Assembly (NCBI GenBank): GCA_964017145.1
Contig: OZ024841.1
Coordinates: 496,001-560,000, forward strand
Source of the DNA: Agrocybe praecox
Lineage: Eukaryota > Basidiomycota > Agaricomycetes > Agaricales > Agrocybaceae
Length of the DNA stretch: 64,000 nucleotides
Direction of reading: 5' to 3'
Of the stretch, positions 11,042 to 24,171 are shown one piece after another; position 1 is the stretch's first letter; each line of letters begins with the position of its first letter. The notes below the pieces were generated by a model. That model searched no databases. It saw only the letters and a program-made list of their open reading frames with translations, and was not told the DNA's origin. The translations under genes and the position numbers were made by a program.

Positions 11042-14000
11042 GTTCTTTTGTGTAAATATAGTTGGGTAGGTGTCTGCTTTGACAGGGGGAGTGTGGAATT
11101 TTCCTACCAATATTCCAATTCCTCTCGCTTCTGCCAATCAACCTGTATCAAGATCCGTATTTCATGTACATATATGCACGTCAGTCACTACCCTTTCTTT
11201 TCATATCCGTGATTTATTCATGTGATTTCCTGAGAGGATCGTCGTGAACTTTGGCTTCTTTTTTTTGCCTTTGGCTGTATTTTGAGCACGATAGGTGCGC
11301 CTTTAGGCAGTGGTATTTATTGATTTCTGGTATCAATACTCATACGGATGCTCTAATGTTTATTCGTGCCTAAATACCAGTTCCTCTGCGAAAAAAATGT
11401 AAGCGCTCATTTTTCGTTATGCAATTCCTTTGTCATACTAAGCCATCTTTATGCCCACAGCACCGGTTACTCAAATTCTTGACATTACGGCAGCCGATCC
11501 GGAAAAGCCTGCAAGGCGGCGTGAAATGGGAGTACATTGACTGATTCTTTCCTCTCTTGGTATTCAACCTCATTTTTTGTCTTGGGTTGAATACATTCAG
11601 CGATGCGTATGACATGCCGCTGGCCGGTCGTGTTGCTTTTCCGCTCTCACCGGTAAGATTTCTTCTATCATGTCTATTCTCGATATCTTTAAAGGTATGC
11701 CTTCCACGATGAGTTTGAATCGGCCGATGGGGGGCTTCAAGGGAGCAAGGGAGCCTGCATCAATCATCCTCAAATGATAAACCAGGGTTCGTTTGAGACT
11801 ACATCCGCATGGGGTCCAATTTAATTCGCCGGCAAGTAAGAAGGTGGCTCAGCTGCATATATAAATTTGTTCTATCACCCATCTTCTGATCATCTAAGCT
11901 CGTCACCTTTTATTTGGTACAAATCCAAACGCCTGGGTTCCTCACGTAGGACACGCGACTGTCGATGAGTATCCGTGGTACAGTACAACTTTATGTCTCT
12001 CTCACTGGAGCGCTCTGGCAGCCTACTGTCAGATTTTCTTTGCTATCCGTTTACTAGCATTCGACGAGTCGAGTCTGTGGTCCTGCTGAATTCTTCCTAC
12101 CGTCGATACCATGGTTCTTGGTTCACTTTGACGGACGCTCGCGATCGGGGACCACAGTCTCCAGTGTGCCCGACAGCGTTGCAGACTCGTGATGTCTTTC
12201 CCCCACTTTGTGGAGTCAAAACATGGCTACGGAACCTGACGGAAGTTTGACAATCTAGGCCTTTCCAACTACCAATTACACGAAAATTAGTTGAAGAGAC
12301 GGATGATTGTTATTTCTTTAACCCGCTGTCCGGGGGCAATATCGCGATACGAGCAGGGAATGCTGCTATCAGAAATGCATTACTCTGGACATATTTGTCG
12401 CTCTATCGATCTCTCACCTTGGTCGGACACATTCTCTTCGTATATTCTCCCAGACAAACTGCATGTAAGCGGTGATTCTCATGCATAACCAACGCTGAGA
12501 TGGGTTTGGGTTTTCCCCGTTCTCCATAAATACACCCATTTTAAAACGATCATATGGTCATATCCAGTGAAATTGTCTAGTATTTACCGGAGCGGCATTC
12601 TTCACTGGAATGTCAAGACGTATTTCGAATTAGTTGTACCCCGCAGATTCCCCACAAGATGAGGGAGTGTTCCCTCCATCGTACATAAGCTTTCATTCAG
12701 GGTTTAAGTCATAATTGGAAATCCTTCTTTTGCGCATTGAATGTAACCTTTTCAAACGGTTCTTTAGATAGGGTATTCTTTTCTGCGTCATTTCCTCTCA
12801 TTTGTCCATCATCATTTCTGAGCCTGCCTCGCTGTTCGTGTCACCAGGTACCATGCTTTATCAAGTCCGACGATGTGCTTAATTTCACTCGGTGATATCC
12901 CTGATACACATTGTATGCCAAATGCAAGTGCAGCAACGCAACCGGTAGCTTGCCAATTTGCCGGGTAATGATAATATATGGATATGTCGTTGACGGCGGC
13001 CACCCTCAAGCGACATTGATCATGACCAGCAGGTACTTGGCTACAAGCCATGCCCGCAATTTTAATCCTGGTATTGACACACGTCCACGAGGGTCGGGTT
13101 TCCTATTGTGTTTCATCATAGTCCAGAAGGAACAATGCAAGCCGATGTACATATTGTGTGATCTGTCAAATTACAGCCATACATTCTCGGTTTTCAAGAT
13201 CTGATAAGAGCTAAATGCTTCCGACTTGACATTCGTGTAGTGTAGCTTAAGAAAAACACTTTAGGATGGTATCTCCTGAGTAAAGTAGCGTTTGAGGAAT
13301 ATCTGCTGAAGTATGTTCGATATGCTTCCGACCGTCACATATTAACAGGCGTTAAGAAGTAATGTCAGCTAGTACCCCATAGGTTGGTGCCGATTGATAG
13401 TAATTAGTGACCGGTCAACATGAGATATGCCGAAAAACATAAAACGAAACGAGAATTCACACTGACTGGACGCTTCTTCCTTCACGGTTATTTAAACACA
13501 GGTACGATTTTCATCAGATCTAGATTGGAGTGACATTCGATCTTGTATCAGAGAGGTCTTTGCTCGTACAGCATTATTTTCCTATGGTAGTGTACGGCTT
13601 TCCTACGAGCACCGGCGTAGAATGTGTGGCGTTCGAACCTGGCTGCGACGACTAGTTATCATCCCAATCAAACTCGAAGAATGGCGGCACTTCGTTTATG
13701 TTCGTCGATTATTTACTCTCATCATGCACTCTGATACCCACGTCTACGCCGACTGCGCAAGGATCCGAGTGTTTGTGCTGAGTTCAATTTTGCCGGCAGA
13801 AACCTAATTTCGTAGATTTCTTTAGGGTTAAATTGGGCGTACCGGGCATTATCAAAACTATATCTACTCCATCGAATAACGAGTCAATATAATATCACCT
13901 CTTAACATATACATATACAGACGTTCACATAAATAACGATTTACATTTTGTGAAGTTTGGGATTACACGAAGTCGTAGTTAGCATGGACATGCTTCTTCC

Positions 14001-15951
14001 GGTGAACAACTAACTAGCCGCCGGCTATTCTTTCTATCGTGCCTCAGAGTGGTAATTCCCTGAACGAAGCCGTCATATTCATTAAAGTCTATCTTTATTT
14101 TGTATTGCAGAAATCCCCGTTTTAAGCCAAAATCTCAATGAGCCACAATCATCGATGCGCAATAAATTGCGCAGTTTGCCAGGGGCTCACAAGACTCTTT
14201 TGATCGCCGTCGATGATTAACGGTAACTGACGTATCGTTTCATTTGCTCCCAGAGGCTATCGACAATTCATCTCAATCCATCTCTTCTGTTCTCCATTCG
14301 CTCGGTTGACATTGACCAATGATCGATACGGTTACCTGTGACTACCATATCGATCTTTCCCTCACCTGGATTTATTGAGCATGTACCATCCCGTTGTATA
14401 CATGTATGTAATAAATAGAGGAACGCATTGATCCGTGCACTACAATAATAGGTTGGAAGTCATCTGGATTTAAAAGGGCACTTTCCGAGCTATTTCGATA
14501 CGCGGGAACATCTTTCCAATACCTGTTACTGCTTTCACTCCTCGGTAACGCAAAATATATATCGTTTAAAGTAATTAATGATCCACGATGTCATATGAGG
14601 AACCCAATCAGTTGACGCGGCTCGGTTCTGGAGAATACGGCATGGGGTGAGAGTGAGGTGGCGATCATATGAGTATACCTTAGAAAAACTTCCTTGGTCC
14701 GGCTCTGTAGACAGTAGGACAGTAGGACTTCGTGTACGAGAAGATAATAATAGGCGCCTTCCTTGCACCTTACTATACGTGGCGTCAGTCTAGGGTTTCG
14801 CATGACAGACTTGGGAAGAGTCAACTAGTCACCCGTTACATATATATTGACTGGCTTCTAGAAAATGAATATCCGTCATTATTGTACCGCTTGGGAGTGT
14901 GTTTCGGAATACATTACTACTATAGCTTAGTACCAATTGTCCTTCGAACTCCGAGGACGTTCCGAGATGCGGCAAGAGATATATTTAATTGACTGTGGAA
15001 GGGAAAATCTGCCAGGCTGGACAGAATCATGATAGTTGCGGCAGAAAATGATGATAAGTTTCCCGTGGACTCGGTAAGGAACGTGTCCAATGTTCTCCCA
15101 GCTCTTACACTTCCTGGGAGTAGTACCTTGCTGGGTACTTTCTGTTCGGACAAAAATACCCTCGATTGTAGTGATCTAAAAATGCCACAGAACATTTTAG
15201 ATATGTTATGGTGCTAGAACGACAGTGACGTATCAAATCAGTACTAGGAAGTTTAAGTAGACGGCATAACCAAGCGAACAATCCAAAAATGCTATAAAAA
15301 AGATTGAACGCCTAGTTTGGTTTACTTTTATGAGCACATGTTTGTTTCAAACTCATATGGTCCGTAAGAAATGTGATTTTCAGTGAAACTAAAATTACAT
15401 AGACTGTACCACGCCATCGGTGCCACTTCTCACCATAAATTCTATCTTATAGAGTTTGTGATATAAGTTCCGTCAGAGGGGTACTCTTGCTCCCGATCGT
15501 ATAAAGTTGCCACCACGTGAAAACCGGTGTTATCATATACTAAGTATACTGGCGATCAGGAGCCTTCATAATGGTCTATTTTATCAAGGAAGCGTAGATG
15601 GTCTAAATGGAATGCGCGGGCTGACACTGTTGTTCCTAAATTTTCCGTCGTGATACAAAAAGGCATTGGCAAATCGACGCAGAAGTTGAGGAGAGACAAA
15701 TACTACATGGGGAAGTGGGTTAGTAGAGCGGGATCCTCCAAGCAATTTAGTTAACGAATTCCCTTAAGTTAGGTTTTCGGGGTCAAGTCGAATTTTCCAC
15801 AGAAAAATGTTACAACTTTGTTAAAGAAAATATATCAGAATTTAAGAAGCCCTTTTTTTCCCGCCGCAGCTTGAGCCTGAGATCAAGCATGCATCAACAC
15901 CTCCCGCGTCCTGAGATATGGGATTAGAAGTTGTCGCCTCGTTCTGAAATC

Positions 15952-17514
15952 CTACCGATATTCTGCCCCACAATCTCCAATCAATGTAATAATTCTTCGA
16001 CCGTTTGAGCGATCCAAAACAGCTTCGATGGCAGCGTTATCTTCATCTGTCAGGTGGAAGCCGAATGCATCACTATTCTCGTCAGGATGCTCAGATAAGC
16101 CAAGTCGTGCTCCTATTCGGTAGACGTCCGGTATAAGACTTCAACCATTCAGTTGGGCTTTTGTTGTGCATACCTATAATTACGGCTCCGACGAATGGAT
16201 GATCCAGCACCCATCGAGTCGCGATGTTGGCGATGCTTCTTTGGTGACGATCTCCAATTATACGCAAAACAGATAGAAGGGACTGGAAGAGTTCCCATGT
16301 TCCCCACGCTTTCATTATCATATCTAAATACTGCAAGCCAGTCAATTTTCCTTTTTCGACGGGTGCAATCATGCCGCCACCGACCTTTCTTTGGGAAGGT
16401 GTCATACTTTCAGAGTATAGATCGGGCTCCGCGCGTCCTAACCATCTATCTGATAAGAAGCCACCACACTGTGAAAATATAATTAGACGTCTTGAACGAT
16501 GGTTCAAGTAAAGCTGAGCTACTTTGACGTACCAGAGTACCGTATGTTAATAACTTTAATCCATGTCGTTGACAAACATCGGCCATGCCATGAAGCGGCC
16601 TGGTATCTATCAAAGAAAACTAAATATGCGATTACCACTGCGAACACTGATGATAGAAACTATAGGACATTCCAACGCCTACCTGGACTTGGTTTGATAC
16701 GATGGCATTAGGACCCAGCTCCGTGCATATTTCGTCTGTTCGTATGGCATCAAAGTTGCAGAGTCCAATTGCAGATATCTTGCCTTCACGTTTAAGATCG
16801 ACGAGATGGTTCAAAGCAGTTATGTACCCTTTGTCACTGTAATCCTGCCAGTGGAACTAAATTTCGAGGCTTTAGGGCTTCTAAATATATCGTGGGACGC
16901 GATTGCGTACTTGCATAAGGTCTATACGCGTGGTTCTCATGCGCTCCATGCGCTCTTGGACGGCAGCCTGGACAACAGAGCGAGAAGGGTTTATGCGCTT
17001 GAAAACACACCACTTCGTCGCCCCAACGATATGTTCCGCGGATGCTGAAGCTTCTCGAAATTGTCCCTTCACAGCAACGCGTCGCCATGTTAGTAGCCGA
17101 CAATGCCCCGCAAATATGGTGGGCAACCTACAAATATAATCTCAGCGCTTCCATAATGGTCCGCTAGTAGTATGAAGACTTCTTAGAAACGCGATTCTTG
17201 AAAGAGGGGACCAGATACTGACCCTTTCAGTGATGAAGTGGACGAAAAATTTAGAGTGACGAATGATGCTAGCTGAGAGTATACGACGCACCATATCTAA
17301 GCGATGGGGTTAGTAATGTCCCGGCACCGAAAGAAGCCAAATATTCACCAAAAGCAGAGTATCCTAGAGCGAAATGACGTTCCATCCCTTGTCGAATCTT
17401 CGCCACAGACGCGCTCCCCCATGCGTTGCTGGAGAGTTGCCACAGGCCCGTCCATATACGAGGTGTAGTAAGAGGACCGAGTCGAAAAGTTTCAAGGGGG
17501 GAGGTAGTTGCCAT
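15952..17514 (-). CDS. Aldo/keto reductase
   Basis: NAD(P)H-dependent oxidoreductase of the aldo/keto reductase (TIM-barrel) superfamily, probably cytosolic; substrate unknown. From ATG 17514 the protein starts MATTSPLETFRLGPLTT and continues PRIWTGLWQLSSNAWGS. About eight exons follow, separated by short introns. The catalytic residues are visible: Asp in the split FDM segment, Tyr in DHYGSAEIIFG, Lys in VGATKWCVFK, and His in LMQFHWQDY. Later blocks are GKISAIGLCNFDAIRTD, NAIVSNQVQFSLIDTRP, YGTLCGGFLSDRWLGR and the cofactor end GDRHQRSIANIATRWVL, finishing IGDCGAEYR-stop. One exon junction near the catalytic Asp/Tyr does not splice cleanly (see findings), so either a weak donor is used or the copy is damaged. 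It is divergent from the small gene at 17994. Confidence 0.85.
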
Positions 17515-17993
17515 TTGTCTGAGAAATAGAATTTTTTTACGTGGACTTTATAATTGAGCAAGAAACGCGCTGCCGCTGTTCGAGAGCAAACCCAGGGCTA
17601 CTGGATTAGGGAAAGGTCAGATCTTAGGCTTCATTCCCTAGCCCTGGTCACTGGTGTGACACGGTGACAAAATAATAATGAAACAGAGTTTTGATCTATG
17701 TAATACGGTCTTTAGCCGCAAGCCCGGTTTCGGGACATATACCCAATATATCCTTAGATGATGGGAATATCTCTATCTGAATCGCGTCGGCTACGAGACA
17801 ATATACCGGCACTCCCCGCGGAATCAGAAGACGTTTTCCTTACTTCTCTTCAGATCCAACTTGTTTACATAAAGGACTTGCCCCTGTTACCAAACCTATC
17901 TATTTGAGCTCCAGGATCCTATAAAATGACACCTTGTGAACTCCTAATATTTCCTCAATATTCTCGTCCTTTCACTTTACTTCCCCCAAAAAA
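17515..17993. promoter_or_regulatory. Bidirectional promoter region
   Basis: This 479-bp gap separates the divergent starts of the aldo/keto reductase (-) and the small unknown gene (+). A TATA-like TATAAAATG lies at about 17920, around 75 bases before the plus-strand ATG, and a C/T-rich leader runs up to 17990. Shared regulation of the two genes is possible but not shown. Confidence 0.4.
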
Positions 17994-18778
17994 ATGCCCG
18001 CACTAGAAACACCCCGACAACACGACAGTAGACCTTCATTAGGACACGTGTATGTGTCTCCTTCGACTGTACACCATTATCTATTTTGATATTCATGCAC
18101 CAGGAATCTAATGGTCGACACATTCATTGCGAATGCCACTGTTGAAGAGTACGTCTGAGGTCCACTTTCGGCTTCCTGTTTACTTACTATCTCAATAGTC
18201 TACGATCTATTACGCGGAATCTCCTCGCAACAGGTCCTCCTGGCGTTGCTGTTGCTTTTTCAAATGCTGCTCGCTCGCGCCTACGTCAAACCAGCATGAA
18301 GTCACTCCCCCCTCCCTATTCGCTATTTCGAAAAGAGTCACGTGGCTCATTGGGTTCTCCTTCTCCTCATCTGAACGACGCGCTGACACGCGCTCGCTCG
18401 ATGTATGGCGCTGGACTTGGCTTTTCTAGCTTATCCCTGTTGGCGCTGATAGTGCGAGCAACAATTGGTCTTCGGTGGGAGGAATACGGTGATATGGCGG
18501 AAATCCTGCCCATCATTGATGCAGATATCGGTCAAGCCATACAGGTGAATTTCATTCGTTGCTCTATTAGGGTGCTATAGCTTCCGATCTGATCATCTGC
18601 GCTGCAGAGCTCAAAAGAAGAAATAGAAGGAGGACGAGTGCATGACTTTTCTTCAGCTCGCGAAGCGCGAGACACACTGCGGCGGGCAGTACAGGACAGT
18701 TTGGCTGACGTCACCTCTTGGGGTGGGGAGTTTCCGTTTGAACGAGCGTATGCCAGTCTTGAATACTGGAAATTCTGA
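17994..18778 (+). CDS. Conserved-looking hypothetical protein
   Basis: Four exons join in frame. The first, starting MPALETPRQHDSRPSLGHV, ends at about 18051. A short second exon encodes NLMVDTFIANATVE. The third runs to 18543, and the last is 18608-18778. The product is about 190 residues. The third exon encodes LRSITRNLLATGPPG, an Ala-rich FSNAARSRLRQ helix, and SMYGAGLGFSSLSLLALIVRATIGLRWEEYGDM. The end is SSKEEIEGGRVHDF...GGEFPFERAYASLEYWKF. Mostly amphipathic helices are expected, with one hydrophobic stretch (GLGFSSLSLLALIVRA) that may be buried or membrane-associated. I do not recognise a named domain. Good splice sites and phase consistency support a real gene. It sits between an aldo/keto reductase and an MFS transporter. 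Confidence 0.65.
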
Positions 18779-19253
18779 CTTTACATGTATGCCGACGACT
18801 GGGAATTTCTATTTTTTCTACAATGATCCGTGAAACGGCCATTGTATCTATATCTCTTTGGAATAATTTGAGAGAAGCCTAAGTATAGAACTTCGACACT
18901 AAGCTGTCCTATGGTTGAAGTCTTCAACGTCCGTACGCAAACCATTAGTATGGATCAGAAATAGACGTTATCATACTATACTTATATGCAAGGAATTTAA
19001 GTTGAAATTAAATCAAAATATTACATACTGCGCTCGTGGGGCGTAATCCTGTAATAGGATTGCCGATCCCATGCCCAATGTTGTGCCGAACGCGGCATGA
19101 TATGTCAATACGTCACATTTTTCATTGCACGCGGACCGCGTGGGATTCATAACCATCATATCTCTCGTTCTCCGTTACGTTTAGGACCCTCACTGCAACC
19201 ACCACTTCGTATAGGTTTCGACCATTCAAAGACAGACAGCCGCCTCCTGTCCT
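18779..19253. other. Intergenic region
   Basis: This 475-bp gap between two genes on the same strand probably holds the 3' end of the small gene and the promoter of the MFS gene. No ORF or repeat stands out. Confidence 0.5.
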
Positions 19254-21413
19254 ATGTCAACATCAACGGTTGCAGTGACAAACAAGCAACCTATTTGTAT
19301 CGATGAAGAACAGAAAACCATCGAGCCGATAGGAGTCCATGGCACCAACACAGACGATTTCATGGTCTGTCTCGAGGACTCAGAAAAACCTCAAAACTTG
19401 ACTATCCCCAGAAAATGGATCATTGTCGTTCTCATATCATCAGCAGCCCTTTGTGTAACATGTGCTTCGTCCATGGTAAGCACGTTTGATTTGTCATCTA
19501 CTGGCCAAAGAACCTAATTACTTGGGTTATTAAGGCGTCTTTCACCGAGGAAGGAGCGGCTCGAGAATTCCACATTAGCAAAGAGGTTTCGATTCTGTCT
19601 ATAAGCCTTTATATTGAAGGACTTGGACTGGGGCCTTTGGTATTTGGTCCTCTGTCGGAGGTCTACGGGAGGAATTTGGTATATCGAGGATCATATATCC
19701 TTTTCTTTGCATTCAATTTCGCTGTGGCGTTTTCTCCTGATGTGGGTGAGTTGCTCCGACGCTCCGAGCCATAACTCCGAAAGATGCTAACTTTCGCAGT
19801 TGTTTATTTGATTTTCCGCTTCATCACAGGGTTCTGTGGCTCGGCATTTATGAGTGTTGCGGGTGGAAGTGTGAGCGATCTTTTTACGGATGGAACTGTA
19901 GCCAAGTACGTGCCATGAATTTATATGATTACATGGGGAATTTAGTGGGCCCTCTAGTCCAATGGCCTTCTATACGATCTCACCGTTCATCGGACCAGTA
20001 GTGGGGCCACTGCTTAGTGGGTATGCAAATGAACATCGTTAAGCAGACCTCAGTACTGCTGCAACTCCGACTGATATATGTCATCGCGTAACAGGTTCAT
20101 TAATCAGGTAAGTACACAAACGATTAATAAAACGGTAACCTGACTCTTTGATCGCAAAACAGAACTTGAACTGGAGATGGACATATTACGTCTTGTTAAT
20201 TTGGATTTTCTCTGAACTGGTTGGCATTTTGGTGGTGCGTCAAACAAAAGCAAAAATATGTTCGCTCATACTCAAAATAATGCTATCAGCTTATTCCTGA
20301 GACACATGTACCCACCATTACGAAATGGAAGGCGCAACGGTTAGCTCCACTCACAATTAACGTTTCAAGCTCTCATGGTGTGTGATGAAAGACTTCGCCG
20401 CGAGAAAGATGAACGATACTGGGCACCCCTTGACCTCAGGGAGGGTAGTCTTTCTCAGGCTATTCTAAAGAGTTGTTATACACCCTTTCGTATGTCGTCC
20501 TCCACACATACCCAAATAGTCGAGTCTGACATCCCTCCAAGGCCTGGTAATCTTCGATAGAATGGCACTCTTGTTGGATCTATGGTAATTCTCTGACTTT
20601 CCCTTTCACAAAAACTAAAATTTATGGATCAGGACTTCGATGATCTTAGGGATCCTGTATCTTTCATTCCAGGCATTTCCGGTCATTTTCACCGAGCAAC
20701 GGGGATTTAGTACTCAATTGACAGGATTAACATTCTGTGGAATAGGACTGGGGATGTTAATTGGCTTGTCAACACAACCATATTGGAACCGGTAGGACAA
20801 ACTCATATCATGCAACCCATTCTCATCCTTCAATCTTGGTTGACTTTTGTGCGTGTAGCATGTATTCTCGTGTATCCGAAGCCAACAACGGTGTTATTCC
20901 ACCAGAAGCCCGCTTGTTAATGGGAGAAGTAGGGGGCGTCCTCACCCCGCTTGGTATGTCTTTGATATTGATACGTCAACCATCTACTTAAGTCATATAT
21001 CTCTACTCATAAGGACTCTATTGGCTCGCATTCACGACATATAGAAGTGTTCACTGGATAGTTCCGATCGTTGCTTCAATTCCCTTTGGGACTGGGACAT
21101 ATTTTGTATTCACATCGACATTCAGTTACCTTGTAACAGCCTATAGACCAATAGCAGCCTCAGCCATGGCTTCCAACAGCGCACTACGATCCACATTCGC
21201 AGCGATTTTTCCATTATTTGCAGGCGCAATGTATAAGCGCCTGGGAACAGTCGGAGCGACTGCCCTTCTTGCAGGATTTATGACTTTAATGACACCACTC
21301 CCGTGAGTCATATTCTCGTGGTGAATAAGTACTCCTTTGACGTAGAGACTATCAGGTTTATTTTCAGGCGAATAGGCGCCAGATTACGTGCGGAGTCACG
21401 TTTTGCCGTTTAG
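19254..21413 (+). CDS. MFS transporter, DHA1 (drug:H+ antiporter-1) type
   Basis: Twelve-TM proton antiporter expected at the plasma membrane; related fungal proteins export drugs, polyamines or secondary metabolites. It starts MSTSTVAVTNKQP and is cut by about a dozen introns, one flanking a 13-nt microexon near 20094-20106 (GFINQ segment). Order of blocks: hydrophilic N-terminus with LTIPRKWIIVVLISS (TM1); ISLYIEGLGLGPLVFGPLSEVYGRN (TM2 and the DHA1 loop 2-3 motif GPLSExYGR); FRFITGFCGSAFMSVAGG; the motif-C-like FIGPVVGPLLSG; NLNWRWTYYVLLIW; LIPETHVPTI; a cytosolic loop KDERYWAPLD; then TM7-12 including FTEQRGFSTQLTGL and SNSALRSTFAAIFPLFA. It ends RIGARLRAESRFAV-TAG. All blocks expected of the family are present, so it is probably functional. 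Substrate unknown. Confidence 0.85.
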
Positions 21414-24171
21414 AGTAAGTGTGTTTTGGCCTCTACGACGCTAATATGATAGAATGTGTGTTAGTCCATATATTTTGAAAACGATTAGGTTTATTTGTGC
21501 AATAAAAAGACTCATGAATAAACTAATACTGAAATGGAAGTTGGGCGCTTATAGCACGCAACATACTCACCGCTAAAAAGCGCCGATTTTCCAACTTCAA
21601 TGAATCCAGAGAATTGTAAACTAGTTTTTCTTTACTTCGTGTTTCTTTCATCGTGCTGTTAGCACCGGGATAATTGAGTTCCACGCGCCTAAGTGTTTCG
21701 AACGTGCTTCATTACGATCTATTTATATGCTCGGAGCTGCGGTAGCCCATCGGCCGCCCAACCGAGCTATGCAAGCGTTCAATATCCTGAGTGACTATCA
21801 TTTAAGACGGCTACATAGCGACGAGATAAAACTTTACGAATTCTGATGATTTCTAGACGTGTACTTGCTTGGAGACGCTTTACACAAGATAATCAATTCC
21901 ACAGTGTCGGGCTGGACGATAAGAACGTCAAATCAAAATAAACCAGATATCAAGTGTACTAAGATTCAAAATCAATGGGAGCAACTTATCAAAGGCCCGT
22001 TGAAGGATGTTCTTTATCTAAAGATAAGGTACAGAACAGAATCGAAGGTCTAACGGCGATCAAAGGAAAGTACATAGTTTTAATTGTCGTAAACAGCTTC
22101 ATGTGATGGACTACACCTTCAATTCAAAATCAACCTCTATTTTGAACTCACGATGTACCCACCCGCCATTTACTGGCATGTACATGTAATTGGTACATAT
22201 GGGCCCAAGTAGGTGACGATGTGGATGTGTCAAGCGTGAAATTTTTGGATATCAGAAATCTCGTACGGCATACTATCATTTGGCTGCCTGTCTTTCCAGA
22301 TTTCCGGTCCAACCCTCCTCGATCAACATCAAAACCTAAAAAGACGCTTGACAAAGGCTTGTGGCGTCAACTTGGCGTCAACGTAAATCTCCCTCACGAC
22401 GTCAGATACAATTTCAATGCAACTGAGACAGCACCGTGGCCGCGATATCTCTCATCAGTTAATCGAGGTTAAAGTAGATACCAGCGTAGTTAGTCAATCA
22501 AATCCCACAGGTACAAGCTTAATCCCATATGCAACGATTGACTGTGGGACCCCATTTCCTTGATTTATTCTTTCGGTATATATTTTGTGTTTCGGACGAC
22601 ATTTCATTTATTTGAAGACGTTTAACGACCTTGCTCTCTATTGATTAACCTAAAATCGGCTGAAAACCATAATTGAATTAAAAATAAAAGTAACACGGCG
22701 GACATTCAACTGCTCGATTGAACAACTAGATGGTTGCCCTTCCGTTTCTGTATAGATAATAAGATTTTATGAGGGAGAATACTTCTTATTTGTAGCTAGG
22801 TAATATATCTTGTTTAAATATCTGAAAATGCCTTTCAATGCACCTCCCACAGCCTTTATGCAATTTTTATTATTTGTAACTTTGTAAGTTCATCTCATTT
22901 TCATGTATCAATATTTTAAGCAGAAATTGTCCAAGGATATACTACAGATACTCTAGGATTTGAACATCTCGCACCGAAGCCTTACAGTACGCGAAAACGA
23001 AGAAATACTAACTTTAGTATAAGTTACATTGTCGGCACAGCGGCATTTGTGAGGTACGTCACATATATCACGCCTTGGCGCCATCGCCGACAAAATGTAC
23101 TTCAGAACACCTGACTCATGAATGAAACATTAGCCATCTCGGCCCGAATGAGTACCAAATTATCCGCCGTGTAAGCGTATCGCGGCAAGAGCAATTTTGT
23201 GCACGTGAGTATGTATGAACCAATGAAATAAAGGGCGCGATAATAATTTCGCACGCCACGGTTTTCGCAGAAAGGCCTCGTACATACCCGTTCTTGTTCT
23301 TGTTCCCATCCCATCACTCATTCCAATCCGTTCATTCCCTCCTCTACTGCGTTTACCTCAGGTCTTTATGTTGACTCTCTTGCTACGACGAAGCTGATTA
23401 CTTTTGCTTCTCGCCTATTCCATCATAGTTGCGAAGGAGGATCAAGTCGCATAGTCCTAAGTGCAAAAATTTCGTCAAACTGGAGTTGTAGGCTGCGCAC
23501 TAGATTCTAGAAGAACATTTTCCAATCTCTGATTCCTTTCTTCTAGACGACGAGGAAGACGCTTGGAAGGATATGTGAGAGCGTAGTCCTCTAGAAACCT
23601 ATCCATCCATGCGTCTTGTGATTTTCTCTCAGGGCTCGGATTACTGTTACATTCCGGACACTCGATGCCGCTCTGGGTTCAGGAAGGGCGGGAAATCACC
23701 TATCGTCGGCTTCTCGGCTATCGTTTCACGACCTGCTGCGCTATCAAGCACGCCATCGCTATCTCACTGGGTATATGGCTCGGGAATTCATAATAATACG
23801 GTGTAGGAATCCAGATGGAATCAATGTCTGTTAGGGGAACCGGGCTAAAAGAAGGATGCAAAAGAAGAAAGAGGCATAAGGCTACGTGCTGCTGTTGAGT
23901 CGATGCATTTATTACCGCTGGTCACTCCTCCGCTACATTCCCAGAGTCATTCCGCCAGTGTGTCGTTCTCTATTGCTCTTTTTACAAATACTGGAATTCG
24001 ACCGAAGTAACGCCGAATCGCTCCGGTTGCGCGCCGAAGAACTATTTGTGGGACATCGCCGCAATCACGGCCCGATGGTTTTACTTGTCTTTGTTTGTCA
24101 TTGACCTCAACTTAGGGTTAGAGCGCCTTGTTTTCTCCACCGTGTCCTTCCCTTCGATTGCGTCGCGCAAA
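21414..24171. other. 2.8-kb gene-poor region
   Basis: No gene is supported. Several open frames of 60-85 codons (for example 21859-22053 and 22221-22472) lack start context, splice-linked extensions or recognisable domains. The sequence is AT-rich around 22550-22990. The last few hundred bases should include the promoter of the CTR copper transporter. Confidence 0.5.

Larger units (their letters stand above)
9826..15951. other. 6.1-kb gene-poor region
   Basis: No recognisable protein family was found on either strand. It holds short open frames, a few TATA-like stretches (for example near 11856 and 13488) and the cryptic exon group at about 10445-11040 listed separately. A weak similarity exists between 12210-12240 (CGVKTWLRNL in one frame) and 13622-13655 (CGVRTWLRRL). 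I saw no transposase or reverse-transcriptase motif and no terminal repeats. It may be decayed genes or repeat remnants. Confidence 0.5.

Noticed and set aside
12812..13051. Minus-strand frame with a hydrophobic segment (TGCVAALAFGIQCVSGI), considered as a secreted or membrane protein exon
   Set aside because: No recognisable family, no signal-peptide start and no splice-linked partner exon.
12180..13660. Similar short peptides CGVKTWLRNL and CGVRTWLRRL in two places of the gene desert, possibly a decayed gene family
   Set aside because: Only about 25-30 bases are alike and the flanks do not align by eye. Probably chance or an ancient repeat.
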